Shown piece after piece: positions 56,474 to 64,000 of a stretch of DNA of 64,000 bases (within the stretch, counting starts at the first letter, position 1; every line of letters starts with the position of its first letter). Source of the stretch: Nocardioides sp. zg-1308. Its GTDB lineage: Bacteria; Actinomycetota; Actinomycetes; Propionibacteriales; Nocardioidaceae. The notes under the pieces were generated by a model, which was given only the letters and a program-made list of their open reading frames with translations, did no database searches and was not told where the DNA came from. Where the stretch lies: NCBI RefSeq assembly GCF_013155375.1, contig NZ_JABJQY010000004.1, forward strand, positions 62,001-126,000, in the 5' to 3' direction. The position numbers and the translations under genes are program-made.

Positions 56474-57238
56474 ATGGAGTGGCTGCTCCTCGCCCTCGCT
56501 GCTGGTGCGACGGTGCCGTACGCAGCTCGGCGCGTCAGGGACAGGCGGGCCGAGCGTCGAGGGCAGGTCGAGGTCCTCGACGAGATGCGCCGGCTGGCCG
56601 AGGAGGACGTCACCGTCTTCGGTGAGCAGCTGCAGCGCCTCGACGGGACGGTCGCCGAGAGCGTCCTCGACGCCGACGCCCGACACGACTACCAGTCCGC
56701 CCTCGACGCCTACGAGCGGGCGAAGTGGGACGCGCCACGCATGCAGCATCCCGACGAGATCAGCCGGCTGGTCGACACCCTGGCCACCGGTCGATACGCA
56801 GTGGCGTGCGTCCAGGCCAGCCTCGCCGGCCGACCGCGGCCCCAGCTCCGCACCCCGTGCTTCTTCAACCCCCAGCACGGGCCGTCCGCCCGTACGGTCA
56901 TGTGGACCAGCGCGCGGCACGGCAGCCGACAGGTCCCCGCCTGCACCCGCTGCGCCACCCAGCTCGCCGCGCACGGGAAGCCCGAGGTCCGCACGGTCAC
57001 CATCGGTTCGCGGACCGTCCCCTACTGGGAGGCGGGCGCGAGCCTGAGTCCCTACAGCAAGGGCTACTTCCCGGCAGACACCGCAGGGACCGGCTCCGCG
57101 ATGGCCTGGATGTATGCCGCCCCGGACCTCTGGACGCCTCCTCACCAGCACGACCACGGGGGCCACGGGGGTGGCTTCGACGGCGGAGGCTTCGACGGCG
57201 GTGGCGGGGACGGTGGCGGCGGTGGTGGCGGCGACTGA
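56474..57238 (+). CDS. Unknown membrane-anchored protein with Gly/Asp-rich tail
   Basis: 254-residue protein from ATG 56474 behind GGGAGGAGG. A short N-terminal hydrophobic anchor (MEWLLLALAAGATVPYAA) is followed by a helical domain ('VTVFGEQLQRLDGTVAESVL', 'DISRLVDTLATGRYAV'-like stretch), then a domain with Cys residues ('TPCFFNPQHGPSARTVMWTS', 'PACTRCATQLAAHGKPEVRT') suggesting a zinc-ribbon. The C-terminus is His- and Gly/Asp-rich ('HQHDHGGHGGGFDGGGFDGG'), as in TPM-type proteins. Similar actinobacterial proteins are of unknown function. Converges on the TetM-like gene with 5 nt between. Confidence 0.6.
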   Translation: MEWLLLALAAGATVPYAARRVRDRRAERRGQVEVLDEMRRLAEEDVTVFGEQLQRLDGTVAESVLDADARHDYQSALDAYERAKWDAPRMQHPDEISRLVDTLATGRYAVACVQASLAGRPRPQLRTPCFFNPQHGPSARTVMWTSARHGSRQVPACTRCATQLAAHGKPEVRTVTIGSRTVPYWEAGASLSPYSKGYFPADTAGTGSAMAWMYAAPDLWTPPHQHDHGGHGGGFDGGGFDGGGGDGGGGGGGD

Positions 57239-57243
57239 CGGCC

Positions 57244-59205
57244 TCACCGCGGGACGTCGCGGAACCACCTTGTCCGGTCGAGGGGGTCAGGACCGTGCCG
57301 GCGCCGTCGCGGCGGCCGCCCGGGCACCGGCGCGTGGTGGTCGAGCACCGTCACCAGGACGCCCTCGCCGCCCGTGAGGTCGGGCAGCCTCGACGCGACG
57401 TCGGGCACGACCTGCGACGGCAGGTGCCCGACCACCCGCGTGTAGCCGCCGCTGGTCGAGGTCTCCACGAGTGCGGCTCCGAGCCGGCCGAGCAGCGCCG
57501 CGACCGCGGGGTACGCAGGCGCGGGCAGGTCCAGCTCGAACCGGTCGACCGGGCGGCACACGCGGGTGCGCGCCTCCTGCAGCGCGGCCGCGAGCACCAC
57601 GGGCGCCAGGTGGCGGAAGTCGGCGGCGACCGTCGAGATCGACTTGTCGAACTTCTGGTGCGGCCGGCTCTGCCGCGGGTAGTAGGCCGAGGCCGTCATC
57701 GTCACCACGCAGTCGGTGACCTCCCAGCCGTGCGGGCCCTGCCGCAGGCCCCCGCGGACGCCCTCCTCGGCCGCCGCGACGAACGCGGGCGGCAGGTTGC
57801 CGCGTTCGACGCCGGGGGAGAACTCGACTCCGTGCCCGACCGGAGCGGCCTCGACCCGCAGGCCGAGCCCGGCGAGGTAGGGGTTGCCGCCGGCGCCGAT
57901 CCGGTCGGCCGACGTCCCGACGCCGACCACCCGCTCGAGGCACACGGTGGACGTGTCGAGGAACCGCACGGCGACGCCGTAGCGCTCCTCGAGCAGTGCG
58001 GCGAGCACCTCCTTCTGCACCTCGCCGTGCAGGCTCACCGCGGCCTCGCCGTCGACCTCGTCGAGCCGGAGGTCGATGAGCGGGTCCTCGTCGGCGAGCT
58101 CGGCGAGTCCGGCGTAGAGCGCCGTCCGGCGGCTCGCGTCGACCGGCTCGACGAGCGCCTGCAGGGAGGCAGGGGTGAACCGGTGCACGCGACGCGCCGG
58201 CGGCCTGCCGACGGCGTCGCCGATCCGTGCCGACGGGCCACGTACGACGGCGATCTGGCCGGCGCCGGCCACCCCGGGCCGCAGGCCGGCGGGTGTCGAC
58301 ACGGCCACCTCGGTCACCCGTGCGGGCTCGGCCGCGCCGAAAGCCACCCGGTCGCGGACCTGGAGCGCGCCCGACCACACCCGCACCCAGGCCCGGCGTC
58401 CGCGCGCGTCCCGGTCGACGGCGAAGACCGTGGCGGCTCGTGGGCCGGGCGGCGCAGCGGACCGGGGGAGCAGGGTGACCAGGGCGTCGCGCAGGAGCGG
58501 CAGCCCGGCGCCGGTGATGGCCGAGCCGCACAGCGCCGGCGTCAGCCCACCGGTCCGGAGCCCGCGGCGCAGCGCGGCGCGTGCGGCCGCGTCGTCCACC
58601 GGCCGGCCGGCGGCCCAGACGTCGAGCACCCGGTCGTCGCCCTCGGCGAGCGCCACGACCACGTCGTCACTGGTGAGCGGCACGGCGGTCACGCGTGCGT
58701 CCCGGGTGCCGGCGTCGTGCGCGTGCGCCAGCGGGACGACGTACGGCGTGAGGCGGTGGCGCACCTGGTCGAGGACGCCGTCGACGTCGGCACCGGAGCG
58801 GTCCACCTTGTTCACGAACAGGATGGTGGGCACGCCGATCCGCTGGAGCGCGCGCCAGATCACGACCGTCTGGGGCTGCACGCCCTCCACCGAGGAGAGC
58901 ACGAGCACGGCCGCGTCGAGGACACCGAGGGAGCGCTCGACCTCGGCGATGAAGTCGGGGTGGCCGGGGGTGTCGAGCAGGTTGACGACCAGGTCGTCGA
59001 GCGCGAACGACGTCACCGCGGCCCGGATGGTGATGCCGCGCCGACGCTCGAGCTCGAGCGAGTCGGTCCGGGTCGTGCCGGCATCGACGCTGCCGGGTGC
59101 GTCGATGGCGCCTGCCTCGAAGAGCAGGCGCTCGGTCAGGCTCGTCTTGCCGGCGTCAACATGGGCGACGATCCCGAGGTTGAGGGTGGATGGGGGCGAG
59201 GTCAC
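57244..59205 (-). CDS. TetM/Otr(A)-like ribosomal protection GTPase
   Basis: 653-residue elongation-factor-G-like protein. G motifs: 'LGIVAHVDAGKTSLTERLLF' (G1), 'RRGITIRAAVTSF' (G2), 'NLLDTPGHPDFIAEVERSLG' (G3) and 'ILFVNKVDRSG' (G4). Domain IV has 'DCVVTMTASAYYPRQSR', and 'SISTVAADFRHLAPVVLAAA' lines up with the TetM/TetO loop region and following helix. Family members displace tetracycline from the ribosomal A site, but chromosomal actinobacterial homologues may serve other ribosome-rescue roles. GTG 59205 follows GTGGAG. An upstream ORF overlaps this start. A 323-bp leader without other genes precedes it. Confidence 0.88.
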   Translation of the reverse strand: MTSPPSTLNLGIVAHVDAGKTSLTERLLFEAGAIDAPGSVDAGTTRTDSLELERRRGITIRAAVTSFALDDLVVNLLDTPGHPDFIAEVERSLGVLDAAVLVLSSVEGVQPQTVVIWRALQRIGVPTILFVNKVDRSGADVDGVLDQVRHRLTPYVVPLAHAHDAGTRDARVTAVPLTSDDVVVALAEGDDRVLDVWAAGRPVDDAAARAALRRGLRTGGLTPALCGSAITGAGLPLLRDALVTLLPRSAAPPGPRAATVFAVDRDARGRRAWVRVWSGALQVRDRVAFGAAEPARVTEVAVSTPAGLRPGVAGAGQIAVVRGPSARIGDAVGRPPARRVHRFTPASLQALVEPVDASRRTALYAGLAELADEDPLIDLRLDEVDGEAAVSLHGEVQKEVLAALLEERYGVAVRFLDTSTVCLERVVGVGTSADRIGAGGNPYLAGLGLRVEAAPVGHGVEFSPGVERGNLPPAFVAAAEEGVRGGLRQGPHGWEVTDCVVTMTASAYYPRQSRPHQKFDKSISTVAADFRHLAPVVLAAALQEARTRVCRPVDRFELDLPAPAYPAVAALLGRLGAALVETSTSGGYTRVVGHLPSQVVPDVASRLPDLTGGEGVLVTVLDHHAPVPGRPPRRRRHGPDPLDRTRWFRDVPR

Positions 59206-59260
59206 AGGGCAGCTCCACGGCTGGACGGAAGAGGGTCCGGGGCGTGGTGGCTGCTCGCAT
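59156..59260 (-). CDS. Putative 34-residue upstream ORF overlapping the TetM-like start
   Basis: ATG 59260 has an ideal ribosome site (CAGGAG, 5 nt spacing), better than that of the TetM-like gene. The frame encodes 34 codons (MRAATTPRTLFRPAVELP and on) and ends at 59156, inside the TetM-like gene in another frame. Ribosomes reading it would cross the GTG start at 59205, so it could regulate by coupling or attenuation, as leader peptides do for other ribosome-targeting resistance genes. Translation is not proven. Confidence 0.35.
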   Translation of the reverse strand: MRAATTPRTLFRPAVELPCDLAPIHPQPRDRRPC

Positions 59261-59528
59261 GTCTGCTCCTGGGTCGTGGCCGCTCGGCCGGGGCGTACGT
59301 TCGACGATCGCACGGCACAGCGGCGCCGCGCACTCGCTTTCTCCCGGAGCGGAGCGTCTGGGGACGTCACCGATCCGGGGTGGCGGCGGCCGAGCAGGGG
59401 GTCGACGAGGATCGATCCGAGCTCGGCGTGCCGCCCGTCGGTGCCCTGAAGGGTCATCCTGGCCAGGCCGTCACCCGCGAACGATCACCTGTCCAGAGCG
59501 GCACCGGAACCAGTCAGCGGCCGGTCCG
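59261..59528 (-). other. Leader/promoter region of the TetM-like gene
   Basis: No gene supported besides the small upstream ORF ending this region. Local G/C-rich inverted segments are present, but no convincing terminator was identified. It runs to the 3' end of the next minus-strand gene. Confidence 0.35.
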
Positions 59529-59828
59529 TCAACCCCCGCAGTCACCGCCGCCGCCTGCATCGGGGCCCCGACTGGCAAATTCGTTGCCCATCCCCTGACC
59601 GGGCCCGGTGGAATCAGGGAGGGGCGAGAGGATCGCGGAGAACAGCGCAGCCGCGATGCCGACGAGGATCACACCGAACAGCACGGTCATGCCGGCGCTG
59701 GTGGCATCACTCGTCCGGAGCGCCACGAAGAAGGCAGTGGCCATGACGCGCGGCGACGCGCCACAGAGGATCAACCAGGACACGCGGCCACCGGAGGTCG
59801 TTCCCCTGGGGAGTCGCCGGTCGTCCAT
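59529..59828 (-). CDS. Small two-helix membrane protein
   Basis: 99-residue protein from ATG 59828. Two hydrophobic segments ('VSWLILCGASPRVMATAFFV' and 'AGMTVLFGVILVGIAAALFS') are followed by a soluble Gly/Pro-rich tail ending GGGGDCGG. No ribosome site is obvious; a longer form starting in the upstream gene is possible. No family recognised. The gene before it on the same strand (59867-60235) also encodes a membrane protein; the pair may be an operon. Confidence 0.5.
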   Translation of the reverse strand: MDDRRLPRGTTSGGRVSWLILCGASPRVMATAFFVALRTSDATSAGMTVLFGVILVGIAAALFSAILSPLPDSTGPGQGMGNEFASRGPDAGGGGDCGG

Positions 59829-59866
59829 GAGCCGGATGTGCCGGACCACGAGGCCGCTGGACAGGG

Positions 59867-60235
59867 TCAGGCGCCCAGAGCCACCACGAGCGAGCACGCG
59901 GCGAGCACGGCGCAGGCCGGCGTCATGACCGAGCGTTCCGACGGACTCCGCGAGATCGCGTTGACGACGATGCCGAGCGCGAAGTAGCCGACGAGCATCC
60001 ACACGACGACGACGAGCGCCCCTTCACCTCCGGTCCCACGTGCGATCAGGGCGGCCGCCATCCCGGCGTACAGCACCACCGAGATGGCGCTGCCGATCCG
60101 CAGCCCGCGAGGGAGGACCTCGTGCTGCCCTCCCCACAGGAACCGGCCCACTGGTCGTCCCGCCGCGGCCGCGAGCTGCACGACGGCGAGCGCGCCGAGC
60201 ACGACGGTGGCGAGGAACGCTGCGGCTGCGGTCAC
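59867..60235 (-). CDS. Four-helix membrane protein of unknown function
   Basis: 122-residue hydrophobic protein from GTG 60235. Four transmembrane helices are visible: 'AAAAFLATVVLGALAVVQLA', 'IGSAISVVLYAGMAAALIAR', 'ALVVVVWMLVGYFALGIVVN' and 'TPACAVLAACSLVVALGA'. The arrangement resembles small DoxX/DUF-type membrane proteins but no family is certain. It begins 22 nt downstream of the WcbI-like gene stop on the same strand and may be co-transcribed with it. Confidence 0.6.
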   Translation of the reverse strand: MTAAAAFLATVVLGALAVVQLAAAAGRPVGRFLWGGQHEVLPRGLRIGSAISVVLYAGMAAALIARGTGGEGALVVVVWMLVGYFALGIVVNAISRSPSERSVMTPACAVLAACSLVVALGA

Positions 60236-60257
60236 GGTCGAGAAGCCTCGTACGGCG

Positions 60258-61133
60258 TCATGCCGCGTCGGGCCTCCGGAGCAGCTCGCGCAGTGGACCG
60301 ATGCGGGTGAGCGCGGCATCGAGCATCTCGGGCCGACGCCGGTACCACGCGAGGTGCGCCGCCTCGACGGTCGTCGTCGCCACCGGCTGCCCATCGATGG
60401 TCCAGTCGGTCGTGGCCGGACACTCGAGGCCGTGCGCTGCCAGCACCTCCGGGAGCAGGGGCGCGTGGATGTTGTTCAGCAGTGGCCGGGTGACGGCCGG
60501 GCCGAGGGCGTCGAGGCCGAGCGCGCGCCGCAGCCGGGCCGCCACCGGTGCGAGGACGGCGTTGCCGGGGTGGTTGATGGTCCGCATGGCGTCCGCGGTG
60601 GGGGAGGTGAAGAGGTCGCTGACCACTACCGTGTCGTGCACGGCCTCGCGGCGGGCCAGCTCGGCCACCGACGCCGCGGCCACCGCGCGTACCGTCTCGA
60701 CGGTGAGCTGCAGCGGGTCCCGAACCGGCCTGCCCGCCCGCTCGTCGTCGGCGGCGAGCACGGTCCGGATGTCGTGGTAGGGCACGACCTGCGGGTCCGG
60801 CTGCTCCAGTCCGGGCGGGTGGACCAGCAGGTGGAACGGGTGCAGGCCGGCGTACCTCAGGCTCGGCACGAGGGCGACCCGCGCGCTCGCCGGCAGCACC
60901 GCCCGGAGCTGGCTGGTGCCGACCGGAAGACCGCGGTAGTCGTCGGACGTCGGCTGCGCCACGAGGAGGTCGGCTCGGGCGAGCAGCTCGTGCAGGGCGA
61001 CGACGTCGGCCGGCGTCAGCTCGTGCAGCGCCGGGACCCGTTTCGTGCGTACGTCGCCGGCGTCGAGCAGCAGGCGCAGCGACTCGGCCTGGCAGTTGCC
61101 GACCACCACGAGCAACGGCCGGTCATCACGCAC
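60258..61133 (-). CDS. WcbI-family putative polysaccharide acyltransferase
   Basis: 291-residue protein with the WcbI signature at its start, 'LLVVVGNCQAESLRLLL' (Gly-Asn-Cys-Gln). Further typical stretches: 'DLLVAQPTSDDYRGLPVGTS', 'VALVPSLRYAGLHPFHLL' and 'VVSDLFTSPTADAMRTINHP'. WcbI proteins bind CoA and are proposed to acetylate capsular polysaccharide. Start GTG 61133 overlaps the end of the preceding frameshifted gene by 8 nt, the usual operon coupling. No other capsule genes are visible, so substrate and pathway are open. Confidence 0.75.
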   Translation of the reverse strand: MRDDRPLLVVVGNCQAESLRLLLDAGDVRTKRVPALHELTPADVVALHELLARADLLVAQPTSDDYRGLPVGTSQLRAVLPASARVALVPSLRYAGLHPFHLLVHPPGLEQPDPQVVPYHDIRTVLAADDERAGRPVRDPLQLTVETVRAVAAASVAELARREAVHDTVVVSDLFTSPTADAMRTINHPGNAVLAPVAARLRRALGLDALGPAVTRPLLNNIHAPLLPEVLAAHGLECPATTDWTIDGQPVATTTVEAAHLAWYRRRPEMLDAALTRIGPLRELLRRPDAA

Positions 61134-61420
61134 CGGTCCATCGTCGCAGACCGCCCACGCGGGACCCCGCGTACGCCACCGTTCGAAGGATGCGGCGCGC
61201 CGAGAAGTCGTGACTCGGCAGACCGGCGGCCCACGTTGGGGATGGGCGCGTCGGACGACCACATCTGGGGCTGACGGCCGAGGACAGCGGCGTACGACGG
61301 GTCCCAGCGGACTTCTGGTCGTCCGACGCGCCGCGGCCTGTCGGACAGGAACAAGCGCGCCGCCCTGGATCGGCCGAGCGTGAGGCGGATGCCTTCAGCG
61401 ACGTTCGTCCTGTCCGACAC
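61126..61420 (-). pseudogene. Hypothetical gene with apparent one-base frameshift
   Basis: GTG 61420 opens a frame with strong third-position G/C ('SDRTNVAEGIRLTLGRSRAA', 'PEVRWDPSYAAVLGRQPQMW', SSDAPIP). After about 61236 the bias moves to another minus-strand frame ('TWAAGLPSHDFSARRILRTV', 'AYAGSRVGGLRRWTGA') that ends at 61126, overlapping the WcbI-like start by 8 nt. Removing one A from CCCCAACG joins both into a protein of about 98 residues. No family recognised. The region also holds a 17-bp inverted repeat (61245-61261 / 61316-61332), which may simply reflect coding sequence. Confidence 0.5.
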
Positions 61421-61447
61421 CCCGCGCCGGCCGGGGTCAGCCCCCCG

Positions 61448-62116
61448 TCAGACGGAGGAGCCTTGCCTGCCGGCGTCGACCTGCCCGCCGCGAGCGGGGT
61501 CGCCCAGACGGTCCAGGGCGTCGGACACCACATCGCTCCGGAACCCGCTCCGGCCCACGCTCTCGACCAAAGCCCGAGCGACGTCGGCGACCTTGCGGTT
61601 GGTGTCCTGGGAGCACCACCGCAGTCGCTCGAACGCCTCGTCGGCGGTGCAGCCCTCCGCGAGCATGATCATGCCCTTGGCCTGGTCGATGACGGGTCCG
61701 GCTTGGGCCTTGCGAGCCAGGGCGTCGCGCACGTCGGCCTCGGTCTCGTCGCGTCGGGCATCGGTGAGGTCGATGTAGTAGCCCTCGATCGCCGCCGGCC
61801 GTCCGTCCGGGTCGAGGACGGTCCTGCCCACGCTGACCACCGAGAGGACGTGCTTGTCGCGGTCGACGATGCGGTGGTAGCAGCTGTACGTCCCGCCGTC
61901 CTGGAGGACGGCGGCGAAGACACCGGCTGCCCGGTCGCGGTGGTCCGGGTGCTTGTGGTGCATGAGCGCACTCGTCGTGGCGGGTATCTCGCGTGGCTTG
62001 TAGCCGTGCAGCTCGTAGAGGGTGTCGGACCAGTGCCACTGGTCGCGGGTCACGTCATATCGGAAGGGGGCGACGACACCGGGGGACCGGGTGCCGGGAA
62101 AGGAGTCGATGTCCAA
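61448..62116 (-). CDS. PAS-ANTAR RNA-binding antitermination regulator
   Basis: 222-residue protein. Residues about 12-120 are a PAS fold ('FRYDVTRDQWHWSDTLYELH', 'SCYHRIVDRDKHVLSVVSVG', 'RTVLDPDGRPAAIEGYYIDL'). Residues about 135-195 are an ANTAR domain ('VIDQAKGMIMLAEGCTADEA', 'FERLRWCSQDTNRKVADVAR'), with the aromatic/Ala pattern that binds paired RNA hexaloops to prevent termination. The only in-frame start before the PAS domain is TTG 62116, as a stop lies 48 nt upstream. Common in actinobacteria, where it links stress or redox signals to antitermination. Confidence 0.85.
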   Translation of the reverse strand: MDIDSFPGTRSPGVVAPFRYDVTRDQWHWSDTLYELHGYKPREIPATTSALMHHKHPDHRDRAAGVFAAVLQDGGTYSCYHRIVDRDKHVLSVVSVGRTVLDPDGRPAAIEGYYIDLTDARRDETEADVRDALARKAQAGPVIDQAKGMIMLAEGCTADEAFERLRWCSQDTNRKVADVARALVESVGRSGFRSDVVSDALDRLGDPARGGQVDAGRQGSSV

Positions 62117-62285
62117 CGAGCAGTCCGTGTTCTTGTCGGCATGCGGGACTGAGTGACCTGTGTCCTCAAGTCACACGGTGGGGCGAGTTTACAGGTGAGC
62201 AGGCCTCCGGGCGCGGGTTGCCGCACATGCCGCCTCCCCCCAGCAGTGATGTCGAGCCGGTGACCACGGTCCCCGCCGAGGTGAC

Positions 62286-62724
62286 TCAGGCGTCGCTGGC
62301 CGGGGCGAGGGACCAGAACCTCGCGCCGACCTGGCGGAGCACCGATGCCTCGTCCATGACGACCTGATGGCGGCGGACACCCGACGTCGTGCACCGTCAG
62401 GACGTCGATGGTCCGCGTGGTGAACGTGCGCTGGGTGGCTGGATCCATGGTGCGTTCGAGCGCCTGCACGTCGAGGTCCTCGACCTGGTCGAGACGCCTT
62501 GTCGCCTCGTGCTGGCGTTCGAGCTGACGGCCCGACATGTCGGCACGCGGCGGTCTTCCCTCGGGGACGTGGCCGAGGGTGACCCTTGTGGAGCCGACCA
62601 GCGGGCTGGGCGGCGTCACCTCGTCGGTCGGCAGGGTCCCGGCGCAGGCCCCTGTGGTCGATGTCTGCATGTAGTCCGTGTCGATCGGCTGGTCATCCGG
62701 GGCCGCCGGCCAGCCGTTCGACAT
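62286..62724 (-). pseudogene. Hypothetical gene with apparent one-base frameshift
   Basis: ATG 62724 reads an acidic/polar protein ('MSNGWPAAPDDQPIDTDYMQ', 'MSGRQLERQHEATRRLDQVE', 'TRTIDVLTVHDVG'). Near 62380 third-position G/C collapses in this frame but resumes in another, which reads 'VRRHQVVMDEASVLRQVGAR', 'FWSLAPASDA' to TGA 62286. Removing one G from a GGG joins the two into about 146 residues. No known family. It lies between PAS-ANTAR and the antiporter gene on the same strand. Confidence 0.5.
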
Positions 62725-62750
62725 GGACTACCCGGCGGCGGGACCGACGG

Positions 62751-63932
62751 TCAGCGGCCCGGCGCGCCGCGCTGCGCCGCTCGCGGACCGCGGTCCAGCG
62801 CGACTGCGAGGGCCGGGAAGACCATCACGGACAGCACCCCGGCCCCGATGAGCGCCGCAGCGTTCTCCGGGAGCATGTGCCCCGACTCCAGTCCCACCGT
62901 CGACAGCGCCACCAGCAGCGGGAGCGAGGTCGCGGTCAGCAGCATCATCTGCACCCGCTGACGCGGATCGAGGTCGTGGCGGTAGACCACGAAGGCGGGA
63001 AGCCCGCGCACGACGAGCAGCAGCATGAAGAACGCCACCAGTCGCAGCGGCGCGTCCTTGATGGACAGCAGGTCGAGGCCCATGCCCGAGGACACGAAGA
63101 AGACGGGGATGAAGAACCCGTAGCCGACGGCGTCCAGCTTGTGCTCCAGCGCGGTCACGTCGCCGGGTGCCCACCGGCGCAGCACCACGCCCGCGAGGAA
63201 CGCGCCGAGGACGACGTCGAGTCCGACGTCGCTGGCGAGCACGAGCAGGCCGAGGAACAGCATCATCGTCAGCCGAAGGGTGATCTGCGACGTCGCGTGC
63301 TCGCCCTCCCGCGAGATCGCCTCGATGCGGTGCAGCCGACCCAGCCGGGGGAGCAGGGCCAGGCCGAGCGCGATCAGGCACATCACGACCAGCGACACCA
63401 GGCCAAAGAGTCGTCCCTGCGACCCGAGGAAGATGGCGATGCCGGCGATCGGCAGGAACTCGCCCACCGCGCCGGCGGGCATGATGAAGCGTCCCAGGGG
63501 GCCGTCGAGCATGCCGTGGTCGCGCAGGATCGGCAGCAGCGTCCCGAGCGCCGTCGTCGTCAGCGCGAGCGCGACGGGGACGTAGGCGTCCACGAGGTCC
63601 ACCGCAGCCAGGACGCCGGTGACGGCGACGGCGGCCACGGCGCTCACCATCCAGCCCGCCACCGCCAGCCGCCCCGAGCGCTCGCCGAAGTGGTCGAGCT
63701 CGAGCTCGTAGCCGGCGAGGAGGAAGAGGAACCCGAGTCCCACGTTGGCGACGAGCTCCACCGACTCCGGTCGGGCGAGACCGGCGACCTGGGGTCCGAC
63801 CAGGACGCCGCCAGCGATCAGGACCACCACCTGCGGCACCAGCAGCCGCGCCAGGAACGCACTCGCGAAGGGAGCCGCGACCGAGACCGCCGACACCACC
63901 AGGAGCGCCTGCAGCTGTTCCTCGACATCCAT
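62751..63932 (-). CDS. CPA2-family cation/proton antiporter
   Basis: 393-residue membrane protein with about 12 helices. ATG 63932 follows GGGAGG. 'FLARLLVPQVVVLIAGGVLV', 'GFLFLLAGYELELDHFGERS', 'LALTTTALGTLLPILRDHGM' and 'IMPAGAVGEFLPIAGIAIFL' match the KefB/NapA-like core, and the later 'SDVGLDVVLGAFLAGVVLRR' follows the family. There is no cytoplasmic TrkA-N/RCK domain, so it is a short single-subunit form. It would exchange Na+ or K+ for H+ for pH and salt balance. The 3' end lies 27 nt upstream of a frameshifted gene. Confidence 0.88.
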   Translation of the reverse strand: MDVEEQLQALLVVSAVSVAAPFASAFLARLLVPQVVVLIAGGVLVGPQVAGLARPESVELVANVGLGFLFLLAGYELELDHFGERSGRLAVAGWMVSAVAAVAVTGVLAAVDLVDAYVPVALALTTTALGTLLPILRDHGMLDGPLGRFIMPAGAVGEFLPIAGIAIFLGSQGRLFGLVSLVVMCLIALGLALLPRLGRLHRIEAISREGEHATSQITLRLTMMLFLGLLVLASDVGLDVVLGAFLAGVVLRRWAPGDVTALEHKLDAVGYGFFIPVFFVSSGMGLDLLSIKDAPLRLVAFFMLLLVVRGLPAFVVYRHDLDPRQRVQMMLLTATSLPLLVALSTVGLESGHMLPENAAALIGAGVLSVMVFPALAVALDRGPRAAQRGAPGR

Positions 63933-63966
63933 AGCTACCTCCCGCTCGTCGGGACCTCGGCAGACC

Positions 63967-64000
63967 TCAGAACGCCCGGTGCCAGTCGTCCTTCATGCTC
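63967..64000 (-). CDS. C-terminal end of a gene running out of the window
   Basis: On the minus strand the last bases read '...SMKDDWHRAF' followed by TGA at 63967-63969. Composition is coding-like and it lies 35 nt before the antiporter start on the same strand, so an upstream gene of the same operon probably ends here. Too short to identify. Confidence 0.35.
   Translation of the reverse strand, partial: SMKDDWHRAF

Noticed and set aside
56725..59598. 957-codon plus-strand frame across the TetM-like gene
   Set aside because: Antisense to a GTPase with intact G1-G4 motifs; residue content is typical shadow.
61245..61332. 17-bp inverted repeat as a non-coding RNA or IS end
   Set aside because: Arms fall in a likely (frameshifted) coding sequence and there is no transposase or target duplication.

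Overview
The window reads as chromosome of a very GC-rich actinobacterium. Typical actinobacterial families (BTAD regulator with a winged helix, PAS-ANTAR, MmyB-type XRE, DUF4333-like lipoprotein, Rv2525c-like hydrolase, OleB-OleC fusion), many GTG starts and strong third-position G/C bias support this. A Nocardioides-like member of the Nocardioidaceae is my best guess, from overall gene content rather than any marker gene. No rRNA, tRNA, transposase, phage gene or CRISPR array was seen.

Layout. 0-7.9 kb: tail of a LuxR regulator, secreted CARDB and lipoproteins, an AraC regulator interrupted by an amber codon, a collagen-like protein, and a SigB/SigF-type sigma factor translationally coupled to a glycosyltransferase. 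8.1-10.8 kb: a compact stressosome operon whose first protein joins an ECF sigma factor, a zinc-binding anti-sigma (ZAS-like) segment and an RsbT switch kinase in one chain, followed by RsbR, RsbS and a free-standing RsbU N-terminal domain without phosphatase. 10.9-15.5 kb: head-to-head olefin / beta-lactone operon oleA-oleBC-oleD. 16-19 kb: secreted M28 peptidase and a PASTA protein.

19.4-32 kb looks accessory: small unknown genes, at least nine copies of an interspersed intergenic repeat, and a tightly packed amino-acid operon (XRE-cupin regulator, B3/4 tRNA-editing-like protein, ABM-like protein, gamma-lyase-type PLP enzyme, PhzF, DapA-family lyase, threonine aldolase) divergent from an AceE-like thiamine-diphosphate enzyme. 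The regulator, B3/4 and gamma-lyase set resembles canavanine-degradation clusters.

32-64 kb: a large BTAD regulator with a putative 11-bp-phased operator before an RTX-like gene; patatin lipase with a membrane partner; a 7TM-PAS-SpoIIE phosphatase; several regulator and target pairs (TetR/SDR, XRE/hydrolase, MarR/DinB-like with a perfect palindromic operator); MTA phosphorylase; a Tat-exported PHP protein with a His-rich head; a TetM-like ribosomal protection GTPase with an overlapping upstream ORF; a WcbI-like protein; PAS-ANTAR; and a CPA2 antiporter. Four genes (3.6-4.6, 51.8-52.2, 61.1-61.4 and 62.3-62.7 kb) carry an apparent single-base disruption, which may be real decay or base-calling error.
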